Counted from the first letter of the stretch, positions 1 to 9,137 are shown. The stretch is DNA of 64,000 nucleotides from Bizionia saleffrena (GCF_008086175.1 NZ_VSKM01000009.1:96996-160995); one strand, 5' to 3'. Numbers and translations are program-made. Notes: generated by a model not told the origin, from the sequence alone.

Positions 1-964
1 AGGTGAAGGTATCCCGTGGAAAGGAAACTACTCGTCTTGGTTAGATCAAAAATCGAAACGTATGGCGCAAGAAAGCAAAACAGCTTCTAAACGTCAAAAA
101 ACATTAGAACGCGAGTTAGACTGGGTACGTCAGGGTGCAAAAGGAAGACAAACAAAGCAGAAGGCCAGACTTAATAACTACGATAAGTTAATGAGTCAAG
201 ACCAAAAACAACTGGACGAAAAGCTTGAGATTTACATTCCTAACGGACCGCGTTTAGGTACAAATGTAATTGAAGCTGTGGGCGTTAGTAAGGCTTACGA
301 TGACAAATTGCTATATGAAGATTTAAACTTTAATTTACCACAAGCAGGTATTGTTGGAGTTATCGGACCAAACGGTGCAGGTAAAACAACCATTTTCAGA
401 ATGATTATGGGTGAAGAAAAGGCAGATAAAGGAGAGTTTAAAGTGGGGGATACAGCAAAAATAGCTTACGTAGACCAGAAACACTCTAATATTGATCCAG
501 AAAAAACAATTTGGCAAAACTTTAGCGACGAGCAAGAGTTGGTAATGATGGGCGGAAAAGAAGTGAATTCCCGCGCTTATTTAAGTCGTTTTAATTTCTC
601 TGGAGGCGAACAAAATAAAAAAGTAAAATTATTGTCTGGTGGAGAGCGTAACCGTTTACACTTAGCAATGACTTTAAAAGAAGAAGGAAACGTATTGTTA
701 TTAGATGAGCCTACTAACGATTTAGATGTGAATACGCTTCGTGCGTTAGAGGAAGGATTAGAAAACTTTGCAGGATGTGCCGTAGTTATTTCTCACGACC
801 GTTGGTTTTTAGACCGTATCTGTACGCATATCTTAGCATTTGAAGGCGATTCGCAAGTGTATTTCTTTGAAGGTGGATTTAGTGAATACGAAGAAAATAA
901 AAAGAAGCGATTGGGTGGTGATTTAATGCCTAAACGTCTTAAGTATAAAAAGTTAGTACGCTAA
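1..964 (+). CDS. ettA: Energy-dependent translational throttle protein EttA (ABC-F ATPase), 3' part
   Basis: The reading frame is open from base 2, so the gene enters from outside the window. An internal Met at base 62 is not the start. The fragment (about 320 residues) holds the end of the first ATPase domain, the basic inter-domain linker that in this family contacts the ribosome (WVRQGAKGRQTKQKARL), and the whole second ATPase domain with Walker A GPNGAGKTT, signature LSGGERNR and Walker B LLLDEPTND. EttA-type ABC-F proteins bind the ribosomal E site and tune the first elongation steps to the ATP/ADP ratio. There are no membrane segments, as expected. The linker sequence and the short C-terminal tail favour EttA over Uup or an antibiotic-resistance ABC-F. 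Confidence 0.9.
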   Translation, partial: GEGIPWKGNYSSWLDQKSKRMAQESKTASKRQKTLERELDWVRQGAKGRQTKQKARLNNYDKLMSQDQKQLDEKLEIYIPNGPRLGTNVIEAVGVSKAYDDKLLYEDLNFNLPQAGIVGVIGPNGAGKTTIFRMIMGEEKADKGEFKVGDTAKIAYVDQKHSNIDPEKTIWQNFSDEQELVMMGGKEVNSRAYLSRFNFSGGEQNKKVKLLSGGERNRLHLAMTLKEEGNVLLLDEPTNDLDVNTLRALEEGLENFAGCAVVISHDRWFLDRICTHILAFEGDSQVYFFEGGFSEYEENKKKRLGGDLMPKRLKYKKLVR

Positions 965-1000
965 TTTTAAGAGCGCTAAATACTAATTGTATATAAAAAA

Positions 1001-1022
1001 AGACGGTCTGAAAAGACCGTCT
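1001..1022. terminator. Rho-independent terminator after ettA
   Basis: A perfect 9-bp stem AGACGGTCT / AGACCGTCT with a GAAA tetraloop is flanked by an A-run and a T-run, so it can work in both directions. It sits between convergent ettA and the MBL-fold gene. Confidence 0.9.
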
Positions 1023-1078
1023 TTTTGCATTTAAAAGCTAAAGTTATTTATTACAAACCTTAGGTATTTAGACTATTA

Positions 1079-1870
1079 CTATTCTTTAGTTTTATACCAA
1101 TCCCACTGGATTACTTCAATATTATTATTTCTTTGTAATACTAATTCTCTAAATAATTCAACATTGCTTAAACCCTCTGTACCTCTGTAATGGTAAGGGT
1201 ATACCTCTCTTGGAGCAAAAGCAACAACAGCGTCTGCCGCACTTTTAACCGTCATAGTGTACGGTAAATTCATGCAAATAAATGCTTTGTCAATATTCTT
1301 TAACGCTCTCATTTCAGGAATATCTTCCGTATCACCAGAGATATAAATACGCTGTTCACCCAAGGTTAAAATATAACCGTTACCTCGTCCTTTCGGGTGG
1401 TATTTAAGCGCTTCTTCTCTTAGATTGTACATTGGTACCGCTTCAACCGAGAAATTTCGTGCTTCTTGTATTTCTCCATTATTTAATACAATGGTCTGTG
1501 CTGCCAAGTTTTTGCTCATTTTTTCTTTTACAGCCGCAGGTGCTATAATTTTAGTACCCTGTAAATTAAAAGATTCTAAGGTTTGTAAACTAAAATGATC
1601 TTCGTGAATATCAGTTATCAAGATATAACTTGGAGACATATTAAGGTTTTTAGCTTTAAAATCGCCAACAGGATCAACGTAAATAATATCGACACCGTAC
1701 TCAATGCTCATCGTGGCGTGGTTTATTGGAATAATCTCTAAAGGTGTTTTTCTTGGTGCCTCTACTACTGTTTTTGTAGTGTCTTCCGTTTTAACGTCCG
1801 TTTTTTCGTCTGTTTTGCAGCTGCTAAAACTTAATAATGCCGCTAATACTATAATATTGGTGGTTCTCAT
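1079..1870 (-). CDS. MBL-fold metallohydrolase lipoprotein
   Basis: A 263-residue protein whose N-terminus is a lipoprotein signal (MRTTNIIVLAALLSFSSC, lipobox Cys at residue 19) followed by an acidic, Thr-rich linker. It is probably anchored in a membrane facing the periplasm. The body resembles UlaG-like metallo-beta-lactamase-fold hydrolases: INHATMSIEYG, then a divergent metal motif TDIHEDHF in place of the usual HxHxDH, then ISGDTED for the bridging Asp. The first His of the canonical motif is replaced (T-D-I-H-E-D-H), so metal occupancy could differ. The substrate is unknown. It is a single gene, convergent with ettA and divergent from the NUDIX gene. Confidence 0.8.
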   Translation of the reverse strand: MRTTNIIVLAALLSFSSCKTDEKTDVKTEDTTKTVVEAPRKTPLEIIPINHATMSIEYGVDIIYVDPVGDFKAKNLNMSPSYILITDIHEDHFSLQTLESFNLQGTKIIAPAAVKEKMSKNLAAQTIVLNNGEIQEARNFSVEAVPMYNLREEALKYHPKGRGNGYILTLGEQRIYISGDTEDIPEMRALKNIDKAFICMNLPYTMTVKSAADAVVAFAPREVYPYHYRGTEGLSNVELFRELVLQRNNNIEVIQWDWYKTKE

Positions 1871-1974
1871 TTAACTATTTTTTATTTGAGGATAAATATA
1901 ATTTGTTTATTTCAGACTAAAAATTAGTAGCTTATAAATATATTGCACTTTACAACAAATTAAATCGTTCTGCT

Positions 1975-2556
1975 ATGACACACAAAGTGAAAAATGTTGA
2001 AATTATCACATTATCTAATGAATGGGCTCTTTTAAATCGGATAAATTTCGATTTTCAGTTCAAAAATAAAGAATGGCGAACGGTATCTCGCGAAGTCTAT
2101 AATCGCAGTGATGCCGCGTGTGTTTTATTATATAATTCAGAAAAGCGAACGGTTATTTTAACGGCACAATTTAGAATGCCTGCGTATTTGAATACTAAAA
2201 ATGAAGGGACGTCGATTGAAGTTTGTGCAGGGCTTATAGATGGAAATGAAAAGCCGCTTGAGTGCGTACTTCGAGAAACGGAGGAAGAAGTGGGCTACCG
2301 ACTACCAACCGCTATAAAAATAATGGAAGTTTATATGTCACCAGGTGCCATTACCGAAAAAATGCATTTATTTGTTGCCGAATATACACCAGAAATGAAA
2401 ATAAATTCTGGCGGCGGATTGGAGGGTGAAAATGAAGAGATAGCCGTTTTGGAAATGCCATTCACTGAAGCGTTACAACTTTTAAAAGATAACAGCATTC
2501 GAGATGCTAAAACGGTTATTTTACTTCAATATGTGCAATTACAGAACCTTATTTAA
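1975..2556 (+). CDS. nudK: NUDIX hydrolase, NudK-like (GDP-mannose pyrophosphatase type)
   Basis: A 193-residue cytosolic protein with a complete Nudix box: AGLIDGNEKPLECVLRETEE continuing EVGY fits Gx5Ex7REUxEExGU. Length and the MSPGAITEKMHLFVAEY segment after the box match the NudK/ADP-sugar pyrophosphatase branch, which cleaves nucleotide sugars such as GDP-mannose to the sugar phosphate and NMP. The ATG at 1975 is the natural start and no longer form is supported. Its stop overlaps the end of the convergent GNAT gene by four bases. The family is sure; the exact nucleotide sugar is inferred. Confidence 0.85.
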   Translation: MTHKVKNVEIITLSNEWALLNRINFDFQFKNKEWRTVSREVYNRSDAACVLLYNSEKRTVILTAQFRMPAYLNTKNEGTSIEVCAGLIDGNEKPLECVLRETEEEVGYRLPTAIKIMEVYMSPGAITEKMHLFVAEYTPEMKINSGGGLEGENEEIAVLEMPFTEALQLLKDNSIRDAKTVILLQYVQLQNLI

Positions 2557-3020
2557 TTTGGCTTATATTCCATTTTAATATCACAGCGCTCATAAACACA
2601 GTGGTCTTCAACAGGAATTTCTTTAAAACCATATTTTCTATACAAATGAATAGCATTTTCTAACTTACGGCTAGAATATAACAGTAATCGGAAATCGTTT
2701 TTTCGGGTCGCAAAATCGATACAAAATTCTAAAAGCTGCTGACCAATTTTTTGTCCGCGATAATCTGGTGAGACCGCCATTTTTGTGAGTTCGTAAGCGT
2801 CTTGATTAGGTAAAGGTATTAGTGCAAAAGTCCCTACAATGGTACCCTCAAGTTTAGCGAAAAAGATAAATCCGCCTTTATTAATTATATACGTTTCAGG
2901 ATTCGAGAGCACTTTTTCATCGTAAGGCTCTACTTCAAATAATGCGCTAAGCCATTCTATATTTAAGTTATAAAAAGCTGCAGCGTTATCGGGCGTAAAA
3001 GGAACTATTGTTAAAGACAT
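2553..3020 (-). CDS. GNAT-family N-acetyltransferase
   Basis: A 155-residue single-domain GNAT. The acetyl-CoA pyrophosphate loop is seen as VSPDYRGQKIGQQLLEFCID (motif A, R/Q-x-x-G-x-G/A pattern), preceded by the beta-strand GTFALIPL and followed by the motif B region LYSSRKLENAIHLYRKYGF. Such enzymes transfer acetyl from acetyl-CoA to an amine; the acceptor cannot be told from sequence. It is a monocistronic gene converging on the NUDIX gene, with its 3' end overlapping by four bases. Confidence 0.85.
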   Translation of the reverse strand: MSLTIVPFTPDNAAAFYNLNIEWLSALFEVEPYDEKVLSNPETYIINKGGFIFFAKLEGTIVGTFALIPLPNQDAYELTKMAVSPDYRGQKIGQQLLEFCIDFATRKNDFRLLLYSSRKLENAIHLYRKYGFKEIPVEDHCVYERCDIKMEYKPN

Positions 3021-3100
3021 TTAGTCATTGGGAATTTAAAGTATAATGTGTTGTCATTGCGAAGCACAAAATGATAGGTGACAAATTTACAACTATTATT

Positions 3101-4126
3101 TTACTCGTTTTTTGTATTTGCGTTTATAAAATCGGTAATGAAATAGGTGATTAGTTTCCCTACGGTAGTGGCTTGTTTTTTCTTTGGTGCGGCTTCGCAA
3201 ATGTGTAAATATGTTGCATTTTTATGTTTTCCGAAGAAATGAATCACCTGTCGTGCTTTTTCTACCGAAAAACCGCTGGGCGTTTTTGCACTGCTGGGTA
3301 TGTTTTTTATAGCATCGCAATCTATTTCAATTCCGAAAGGCTTTTTGCCGATGTGTTCTAACGCCCGTTTCAACTCGTTTTTGAAACTTAAACTTTTTCG
3401 CACTTCCAGGTCTTCAAACGTATTATAATTTAAGGCCTTTTTTGAGTTTAAGGAGTCATAGATAGCATTTGATATGTAATTTTCGTGTAACCCGAACATA
3501 AAGTATTTATCTAAAAATCCTTCCGCGTAGGCGTAGCTAAAACCATTACCACTATGTCGGCCTTCGAGCGCTCTAAAATCGGTATGTGCATCAAGATTTA
3601 GGGCGTTAACAGATTGGTTGAGTGCGAGAGATGCGCCTTTAATATTACCATAGGCATTATTATGTCCGCCACCAATAATAATAGGCGTTTTGCCCGCTTT
3701 AACAATGGTATAAATGGCGTCGCTAACCTCTTTATCAATTTGATCAACCAATCGCCTTAACTTTTTTAATTCTTTCGGGTTTTCTCTATCAAAAGCAGGC
3801 ATCGCCATTATTTCCTCTGAAAAGTCTAAATGACCCAAAACAAGAACTTTATCGGCGTGAGTAAAAGGGTTACTTTGTATATTTAACAAAACTTTAATTG
3901 TAGCTTCAAAAGCCTTCGAAGTTCCGGTGTTACCGAGATTGGCATAAACCCCGACATCTTCAGGTATACCTAATATAACATAATTAACGTCTAAATTTTT
4001 TATATTATCGTATATTTCGTTAGTTGAAGCTAATACTTTACAATGTTCGCCGAATTTAGTTTCTCCCGAACGTGTTTTTGTAAGCAATTCGAGTGTCGTG
4101 TTAGTTAATAAAACAAGTTTATCCAT
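3101..4126 (-). CDS. hutG: Formimidoylglutamase-like arginase-family hydrolase
   Basis: A 341-residue ureohydrolase. The Mn-binding motifs are present: IGGGHNNAYG, NLDAHTDFR and IEIDCDAI. The GLHENY segment and overall length suit the Bacteroidota formimidoylglutamase branch rather than agmatinase. Formimidoylglutamase hydrolyses N-formimino-L-glutamate to glutamate and formamide, the last step of histidine breakdown. Imidazolonepropionase, two steps earlier, lies 1.1 kb away on the same strand, which supports the assignment. The genes are separated by an oppositely oriented membrane protein, so they are not one transcript. Other arginase-family substrates remain possible. Confidence 0.8.
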   Translation of the reverse strand: MDKLVLLTNTTLELLTKTRSGETKFGEHCKVLASTNEIYDNIKNLDVNYVILGIPEDVGVYANLGNTGTSKAFEATIKVLLNIQSNPFTHADKVLVLGHLDFSEEIMAMPAFDRENPKELKKLRRLVDQIDKEVSDAIYTIVKAGKTPIIIGGGHNNAYGNIKGASLALNQSVNALNLDAHTDFRALEGRHSGNGFSYAYAEGFLDKYFMFGLHENYISNAIYDSLNSKKALNYNTFEDLEVRKSLSFKNELKRALEHIGKKPFGIEIDCDAIKNIPSSAKTPSGFSVEKARQVIHFFGKHKNATYLHICEAAPKKKQATTVGKLITYFITDFINANTKNE

Positions 4127-4247
4127 ACAAATAATAACTGCGTTTAATGAAATTTAAAATTACAGTTTTATTTATTGAAAACCTTAAAAAGATAGCGTAT
4201 TAATTCATTAAATTTATCACTAACTAAACTATATTAAATATTTCATT

Positions 4248-5132
4248 ATGACAAATAATACAGCAAATACTGGCTTAAAAGTCGCTTTAGGAATTGCTAT
4301 TGTACTTTTTATTGGCTTAAGTATCTTTTCATCTTCATTGTACAAAAACAGTAAAGAGACGGAAAAACAATTAACGGAAGAAAAAGCAACTGTACTTAAA
4401 GATTTAACCGCAATGTCTGCCCAATATGAGGTTGCAATGGGTGAAAGCAGGGTGGCAAATCAGAACTTAGTCGAAGCTAAAGCTAGAATTGATGGTTTAA
4501 TCGACTCGCTAAAGGTGTCTGAAACCAATATTAAAAGCCTTTGGCGCTACAAAAGCAAGTATATTGCTTTACAAAAAGAAATGGATATTGTTCTAGCCGA
4601 AAATGATGAATTAAAGGTGCGTAATGTATTGTTATCTTCTTCTTTAGACAGTACTAAAGTGCGTTTAGAAGAACGTACAATGTTTACCGATTCGTTATTA
4701 ATGCAAAATACAGAACTAGCAAATGTCGTAGAGAATGCGTCCGTTTTAAACGCTTTAAATTTGAAAGGTTTTGGTGTTATCGAACGTTCATCGGGAAAGT
4801 TAATTCCTACTGAGCGTGCAAGACGTAGCGATAAACTAAGAATCTGTTTTACTGTGGCTAAAAATAAATTAGTAAAAGCAGGAGATAAAGAGTTGTATGT
4901 ACAAGTTATAGATCCTAAAAACAATATTTTAGGTGCGAATGAACAAATTACTTTTGGTGAGGATATTTTGAACTATAGTGTAATTAGTAAATTTAATTAT
5001 GAAGACGTTAACTTAGATATTTGCGAATTTATAATAAATAAAACAGATAACGATTTCGAGGAAGGACGTTATAGAGTAAACGTTTTTAATGGTGCCGATT
5101 TAGTTTCTAGTTCTCAATTTATATTAAAATAA
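4248..5132 (+). CDS. Membrane-anchored coiled-coil protein of unknown function
   Basis: A 294-residue protein. Residues about 10-30 form one transmembrane helix (ALGIAIVLFIGLSIFSSSLY). Residues 33-155 are predicted long coiled coil with heptad-like Glu/Lys/Leu spacing (KETEKQLTEEKATVLKDL, NTELANVVENASVLNAL). A compact C-terminal domain of about 125 residues starts at GFGVIERSSGKLIPTERARR and ends in a beta-rich segment. Homologues in flavobacteria are often labelled 'chromosome partitioning protein ParA', but there is no Walker motif here, so that name is not supported. The single helix with a soluble C-terminal domain suggests a periplasmic scaffold or sensor. It sits between hutG and hutI on the other strand. 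Confidence 0.75.
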   Translation: MTNNTANTGLKVALGIAIVLFIGLSIFSSSLYKNSKETEKQLTEEKATVLKDLTAMSAQYEVAMGESRVANQNLVEAKARIDGLIDSLKVSETNIKSLWRYKSKYIALQKEMDIVLAENDELKVRNVLLSSSLDSTKVRLEERTMFTDSLLMQNTELANVVENASVLNALNLKGFGVIERSSGKLIPTERARRSDKLRICFTVAKNKLVKAGDKELYVQVIDPKNNILGANEQITFGEDILNYSVISKFNYEDVNLDICEFIINKTDNDFEEGRYRVNVFNGADLVSSSQFILK

Positions 5133-5184
5133 TTGTTTTAATTTAAAGAAATAGATAGTACAATACAACCATAAAGCATAAAAT

Positions 5185-5220
5185 AAAAAGACCTGAAACG
5201 CGTTAGTTTTAGGTCTTTTT
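5185..5220. terminator. Bidirectional terminator
   Basis: A 15-bp stem with one G-T wobble (5185-5199 with 5206-5220) and loop GCGTTA, flanked by A and T runs. It lies between the coiled-coil gene and convergent hutI. Confidence 0.9.
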
Positions 5221-5262
5221 TTTATATGAATCTAGTGTTTAATATGTAAAGTGGGGCAGAAG

Positions 5263-6501
5263 CTATTCTAGTAATTTTCCATTTATAATAACGTTTTCAA
5301 TCAAGTTTTCTCCAAACGAATAGGGCAAATAGTTATAACTAGGCACTTGTTTTGTAATAATTAAATTTGCTTTTTTACCTTTTGTAATACTGCCATAAGC
5401 GTTAGAAATCCCCATGGCATACGCACCATTAATTGTTGCCGCGTTAATAGCTTCTTCTGGTGTTAATCTCATTTTTATGCATGCGGTGCTAACTACAAAA
5501 TTCATATTTCCTGACGGCGTTGACCCCGGATTATAATCGGAGGCTAAGGCAAGCGGTAAACCAGCGTCTATGATTTTTCGGCCAGGTGTGTATGGAATAC
5601 TTAAAAAGTAAGAGCACGATGGCAAGGCCACTGGCATGGTATTACTTCCTTTTAGAGCAGCAATATCATCGTCATTTAACTCTTCTAAATGATCTACACT
5701 TAACGCGTTGTGTTTTACAGATAAAGCGATACCACCAAAAGCATTAAATTGATTCACGTGAATTTTAGAGACCAAATTGTATTTTTTTCCAGCTTCCATA
5801 ATACGCTCGGTATCTTCTAAAGAGAAATAGCCTTTTTCGCAAAAAACATCGACATAATCTGCCAAATTTTCTTCAGCGATCTTTGGCAGCATTTCATCAA
5901 TAATTAAATCAATATAACCGTCTTTATTCTCTTTATATTCTTTTGGTAAAGCGTGTGCGCCTAAAAAAGTCGCTTTTATTTTAATAGGGAAATCGTTTTT
6001 TATACGTTGTACAACACGTAGCATTTTTATTTCGGCCGCGGTTGTTAGTCCGTAACCCGATTTAATTTCCAATGCTCCAGTTCCTAATTTCATAACGCTT
6101 TTTACACGCCCTACAGACTGTTCGTAAAGAGCGTCTTCGGTAGTGTTTTGTAATTTTTCGGCAGAATTTACAATGCCGCCACCGCGATTAGCAATGTCCG
6201 CGTAACTTAATCCATTAATTCTATCTACAAAATCTTGCTCGCGATTTCCTGCGTAAACAATATGAGTATGAGAATCGCACCAGGTGGGCATAACGATTTT
6301 TCCTGACGCATCAATGGTGGTATCGGCTGTAATACCTTTACAATTATCCATTGTGCCAAAATCTATAATCGTATCTTTTTCGATTAACAAATAAGCGTTT
6401 TGTAATGTTGGAAGTGTTTTCATTTCTTCACCAGAAACCTTTAAAACATTAGGTTCTCTAACTTGAAGAAGTTCTTGTATGTTAATTATTAATATAGACA
6501 T
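5263..6501 (-). CDS. hutI: Imidazolonepropionase
   Basis: A 412-residue amidohydrolase, the usual family length. The N-terminal beta-sandwich is followed by the metal motif CDSHTHIVYAGNREQDF, then IKSGYGL, LGAHALPKEYK, KIHVNQF, SVDHLEEL and the late Asp in ALASDYNPGS. It hydrolyses 4-imidazolone-5-propionate to N-formimino-L-glutamate in the cytosolic histidine degradation pathway. It pairs functionally with the arginase-family gene downstream. hutU and hutH are not in the window. The start at 6501 gives the normal N-terminus. Confidence 0.95.
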   Translation of the reverse strand: MSILIINIQELLQVREPNVLKVSGEEMKTLPTLQNAYLLIEKDTIIDFGTMDNCKGITADTTIDASGKIVMPTWCDSHTHIVYAGNREQDFVDRINGLSYADIANRGGGIVNSAEKLQNTTEDALYEQSVGRVKSVMKLGTGALEIKSGYGLTTAAEIKMLRVVQRIKNDFPIKIKATFLGAHALPKEYKENKDGYIDLIIDEMLPKIAEENLADYVDVFCEKGYFSLEDTERIMEAGKKYNLVSKIHVNQFNAFGGIALSVKHNALSVDHLEELNDDDIAALKGSNTMPVALPSCSYFLSIPYTPGRKIIDAGLPLALASDYNPGSTPSGNMNFVVSTACIKMRLTPEEAINAATINGAYAMGISNAYGSITKGKKANLIITKQVPSYNYLPYSFGENLIENVIINGKLLE

Positions 6502-6515
6502 AGTGTATAACTGTT

Positions 6516-6800
6516 TTATAGCGTTTGTGAAAAATCGGTACCATAGATAGTGAGTGCCGCATATAACATTAAAATAATTCCTAAAATCGTAATAATCCAG
6601 TTCAGTTTCTTGATGAAAAGTCTAGAAACAAAATAAACAAAAAGGGTAGAAATACCGATTATTGCTGGTGTCCACTTAATAATTGTCGACATAATACTAT
6701 GGTCGCTAAAATTTGCTGAAAACGAAATACTACACGTAATTATTTCGAAGATAATAATAGCAATAATGTTATATTTTGAATTGTTTAATGCGTTTTTCAT
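6516..6800 (-). CDS. Small three-helix membrane protein, unknown
   Basis: A 94-residue hydrophobic protein with about three transmembrane helices (around residues 10-28, 42-62 and 69-88) joined by short polar loops, the middle one carrying SRLFIKKLNW. It starts 14 bp upstream of hutI on the same strand and may be co-transcribed with it. No family is recognised. A TATATTTG box lies only five bases upstream of the ATG, which would make the transcript nearly leaderless if real; chance is equally likely. Confidence 0.6.
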   Translation of the reverse strand: MKNALNNSKYNIIAIIIFEIITCSISFSANFSDHSIMSTIIKWTPAIIGISTLFVYFVSRLFIKKLNWIITILGIILMLYAALTIYGTDFSQTL

Positions 6801-7034
6801 ACCTCAAATATAAGACAAATAGAAGAGTTTCTAGGGGTTTGAAGGTGGGGTTTTTGGTGATCATTACAACAGTACAATAAAAATGGAATACAGATTTTTG
6901 AGTCAGAAGTCAAGAGTTAAAAAATAAGGTTATAGTTTCAATTTCTTATTAAAGAGAATAGAATATGTAAACAAGATATGTCGCTTTGTAACCTTCGTCT
7001 GCCTCTTAAAATAAACGAAACTTACTGAAACTAA

Positions 7035-7068
7035 AAAAGCCAAAATGCAGTGATGCATTTTGGCTTTT
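7035..7068. terminator. Terminator downstream of fumC
   Basis: A perfect 15-bp stem (7035-7049 with 7054-7068), loop GTGA, with T-runs on both strands. It lies 20 bases past the fumC stop on the minus strand. Confidence 0.9.
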
Positions 7069-7087
7069 AATATAATAGTCTAGTCGA

Positions 7088-8485
7088 TTATTTAAGTGAC
7101 CCCACCATTTCTTCTGGTTTTACCCATTCGTCATATTCTTCAGCAGTAACGTAACCTAAGTTTACAGCTTCCGTTTTTAAGGTTGTACCATTTTTGTGTG
7201 CTGTGTTAGCTATTTCAGCTGCTTTATAATATCCTATTTTAGTATTTAAAGCGGTAACAAGCATTAAAGAGTTATTTAATAACTGCTTAATGACATCGTA
7301 GTTTGGCTCAATTCCGCTAGCACAATGCGCGTTAAAACTCGAACACGCATCACCTATTAATTGAGCAGATTGTAAAAGGTTTGCAGCCATCATAGGTTTA
7401 AAGACGTTAAGTTCGTAATGTCCTTGCATACCACCAACAGTTACAGCAACGTCGTTACCCATAACTTGTGCACAAACCATTGTTAAAGCCTCACATTGTG
7501 TAGGATTTACTTTTCCTGGCATAATAGAGCTACCTGGCTCGTTTGCTGGAATATTAATCTCACCAATACCACTTCTTGGGCCCGAAGCCATCATTCTAAT
7601 ATCGTTAGCAATTTTATTTAATGATACGGCTAATTGTTTTAATGCGCCGTGCGTTTCTACAATAGCATCGTGAGCCGCTAAAGCTTCAAATTTATTTGGC
7701 GCTGTAATAAAAGGTTTCCCTGTAAACTCCGAGATATATTTCGCTACCAAAACATCGTATCCTTTTGGCGTGTTTAATCCCGTACCAACAGCGGTTCCGC
7801 CTAAAGCAATTTCGCTTAAATGTGGTAATGTGTTTTCTAAAGCTTTTAAGCCGTAGTCTAATTGCGCCACATAACCAGAAAATTCCTGACCAAGTGTTAA
7901 AGGTGTCGCATCCATCAAGTGTGTTCTACCAATTTTTACAACCTCTTTAAAAGCAATTGCTTTTTCGTTGATGGTGTTTCTTAATTTAATAACCCCAGGA
8001 ATCGTGTTTTCTACTACTTTTTTATAGGCAGCAATATGCATTCCTGTTGGAAAGGTATCGTTAGACGATTGCGATTTGTTAACATCGTCGTTTGGCTGAA
8101 TCGTTTTTTCTCCTTCACCAACCACATGTCCTGCCAATTGGTGAGCTCTATTTGCAATCACCTCATTCACGTTCATATTACTTTGCGTACCAGAACCCGT
8201 TTGCCAAATGACTAATGGAAACTGGTCGTCGTGTTTACCTTCTAAAATCTCATCACACACAGTAGCAATTAAGTCTCTTTTTTCGCTAGATAAAACGCCA
8301 AGTTCACAGTTTGTATAAGCGGCCGCTTTTTTTAAGTAAGCAAATCCGTGAACAATCTCTAAGGGCATTGAGGCTGCTGGACCAATTTTAAAGTTGTTTT
8401 TAGAGCGTTCCGTTTGTGCGCCCCAAAGTTTATCTGCAGGCACTTTTACATCGCCCATTGTGTCTTTTTCTATTCTAAATTCCAT
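7088..8485 (-). CDS. fumC: Class II fumarate hydratase
   Basis: A 465-residue, Fe-S-free fumarase that interconverts fumarate and L-malate in the TCA cycle as a cytosolic homotetramer. The fumarase/aspartase signature [15 protein letters not shown] is intact. [17 protein letters not shown], the substrate-binding [16 protein letters not shown] and the [18 protein letters not shown] block are all present. Argininosuccinate lyase and aspartase are excluded by the fumarase-specific flanks and length. It is monocistronic, with a candidate promoter at 8510-8517 and a strong terminator behind it. Confidence 0.97.
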   Translation of the reverse strand: MEFRIEKDTMGDVKVPADKLWGAQTERSKNNFKIGPAASMPLEIVHGFAYLKKAAAYTNCELGVLSSEKRDLIATVCDEILEGKHDDQFPLVIWQTGSGTQSNMNVNEVIANRAHQLAGHVVGEGEKTIQPNDDVNKSQSSNDTFPTGMHIAAYKKVVENTIPGVIKLRNTINEKAIAFKEVVKIGRTHLMDATPLTLGQEFSGYVAQLDYGLKALENTLPHLSEIALGGTAVGTGLNTPKGYDVLVAKYISEFTGKPFITAPNKFEALAAHDAIVETHGALKQLAVSLNKIANDIRMMASGPRSGIGEINIPANEPGSSIMPGKVNPTQCEALTMVCAQVMGNDVAVTVGGMQGHYELNVFKPMMAANLLQSAQLIGDACSSFNAHCASGIEPNYDVIKQLLNNSLMLVTALNTKIGYYKAAEIANTAHKNGTTLKTEAVNLGYVTAEEYDEWVKPEEMVGSLK

Positions 8486-8509
8486 AATTTGTGGTTTATT
8501 TTAGTCCCA

Positions 8510-8517
8510 CAAATTTA
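8510..8517 (-). promoter_or_regulatory. Candidate -7 box for fumC
   Basis: On the minus strand this reads TAAATTTG, an exact match to the Bacteroidota TAnnTTTG box, ending 25 bases before the fumC ATG. A TTTG at 8543-8546 (minus strand) could be the -33 element, but the spacing of 25 is slightly long. Confidence 0.5.
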
Positions 8518-8854
8518 CAATTTTAAGTGCATTTATTATTTACAAACATAAGATATTTAGCACTATTCAGTTTTTTTCTTCGGAATTTATCCCGTTTCAA
8601 AAAAGGTAACGATTTTACATATTGAAAGTTAAATGTAAAACTAGAGAGGGCTTTCTTCATCTGAAAAAATCTAGTGTATTTAAACAATTAATTAATGAGA
8701 CCCTATAATCTGAAGCATAGAGTAGTGGTCTAATTAAATTTAAAAAGTATCATTTTAAGACCACTAAAAGGCGCTATAACCGGACGGCTCTTTTTTTTTA
8801 AACTAGAATTTTTAGCGCCTTTCACAAAATCTGTTAATAATTATTGACTTTGTA

Positions 8855-8885
8855 TTGTTTAAAAAAGCAGTTTATCTTATCTTTG
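8855..8885 (+). promoter_or_regulatory. Strong Bacteroidota-type promoter for the 57-residue gene
   Basis: TTG at 8855-8857, then exactly 20 bases, then TATCTTTG at 8878-8885: both elements of the flavobacterial sigma-A consensus at ideal spacing. The ATG at 8916 follows after a short leader of about 25 bases. Confidence 0.75.
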
Positions 8886-8915
8886 CTTTACATATAAAAC
8901 AAGACACAATCAATT

Positions 8916-9089
8916 ATGTTCGAATTTGACCAATATTTAGGCTTTTTAGCATTCGTAACTATTTTAACCATAGGGTTTTGGTTAATGATATTTTTAACAG
9001 CTTTTATTATTCCTTACTGGATTGGTGGAAGTATTATGGAGCGCTTAAAAGAAATTAGAGATGAAAAGAAAGCTAAGCGCGATGCTTAA
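8916..9089 (+). CDS. 57-residue single-pass membrane peptide
   Basis: A short gene: MFEFDQYLGFLAFVTILTIG begins the protein. One transmembrane helix (about residues 8-33) is followed by PYWIGGSIMERLKEI and a strongly charged tail (RDEKKAKRDA). The ideal promoter just upstream and the terminator 23 bases past the stop frame it as a real monocistronic gene. The charged, probably cytoplasmic tail after the helix is reminiscent of small membrane regulators, but no family is recognised. Confidence 0.7.
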   Translation: MFEFDQYLGFLAFVTILTIGFWLMIFLTAFIIPYWIGGSIMERLKEIRDEKKAKRDA

Positions 9090-9111
9090 TTTTTAAATTA
9101 TATATATTTAT

Positions 9112-9137
9112 AAAGGGAAACTATTCAGTTTCCCTTT
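9112..9137 (+). terminator. Terminator after the 57-residue gene
   Basis: An 11-bp perfect stem AAAGGGAAACT / AGTTTCCCTTT with loop ATTC, followed by a T-run. Confidence 0.9.

Larger units (their letters stand above)
8486..8915. other. Intergenic region with two nested long-range inverted repeats
   Basis: No open frame of note. It holds the fumC promoter at the left, and arms TAGTGGTCT (8723-8731) with AGACCACTA (8758-8766), directly followed by AAAGGCGCTA (8767-8776) with TAGCGCCTTT (8813-8822). A run of nine or ten T lies inside the second loop at about 8791. The right end holds the promoter of the 57-residue gene. The paired arms could be a small structured RNA or the relic of a mobile element end. 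Confidence 0.4.

Noticed and set aside
3051..3070. GTCATTGCGAAGCAC stretch resembling a dispersed repeat
   Set aside because: Too short and single in this window to call a repeat.
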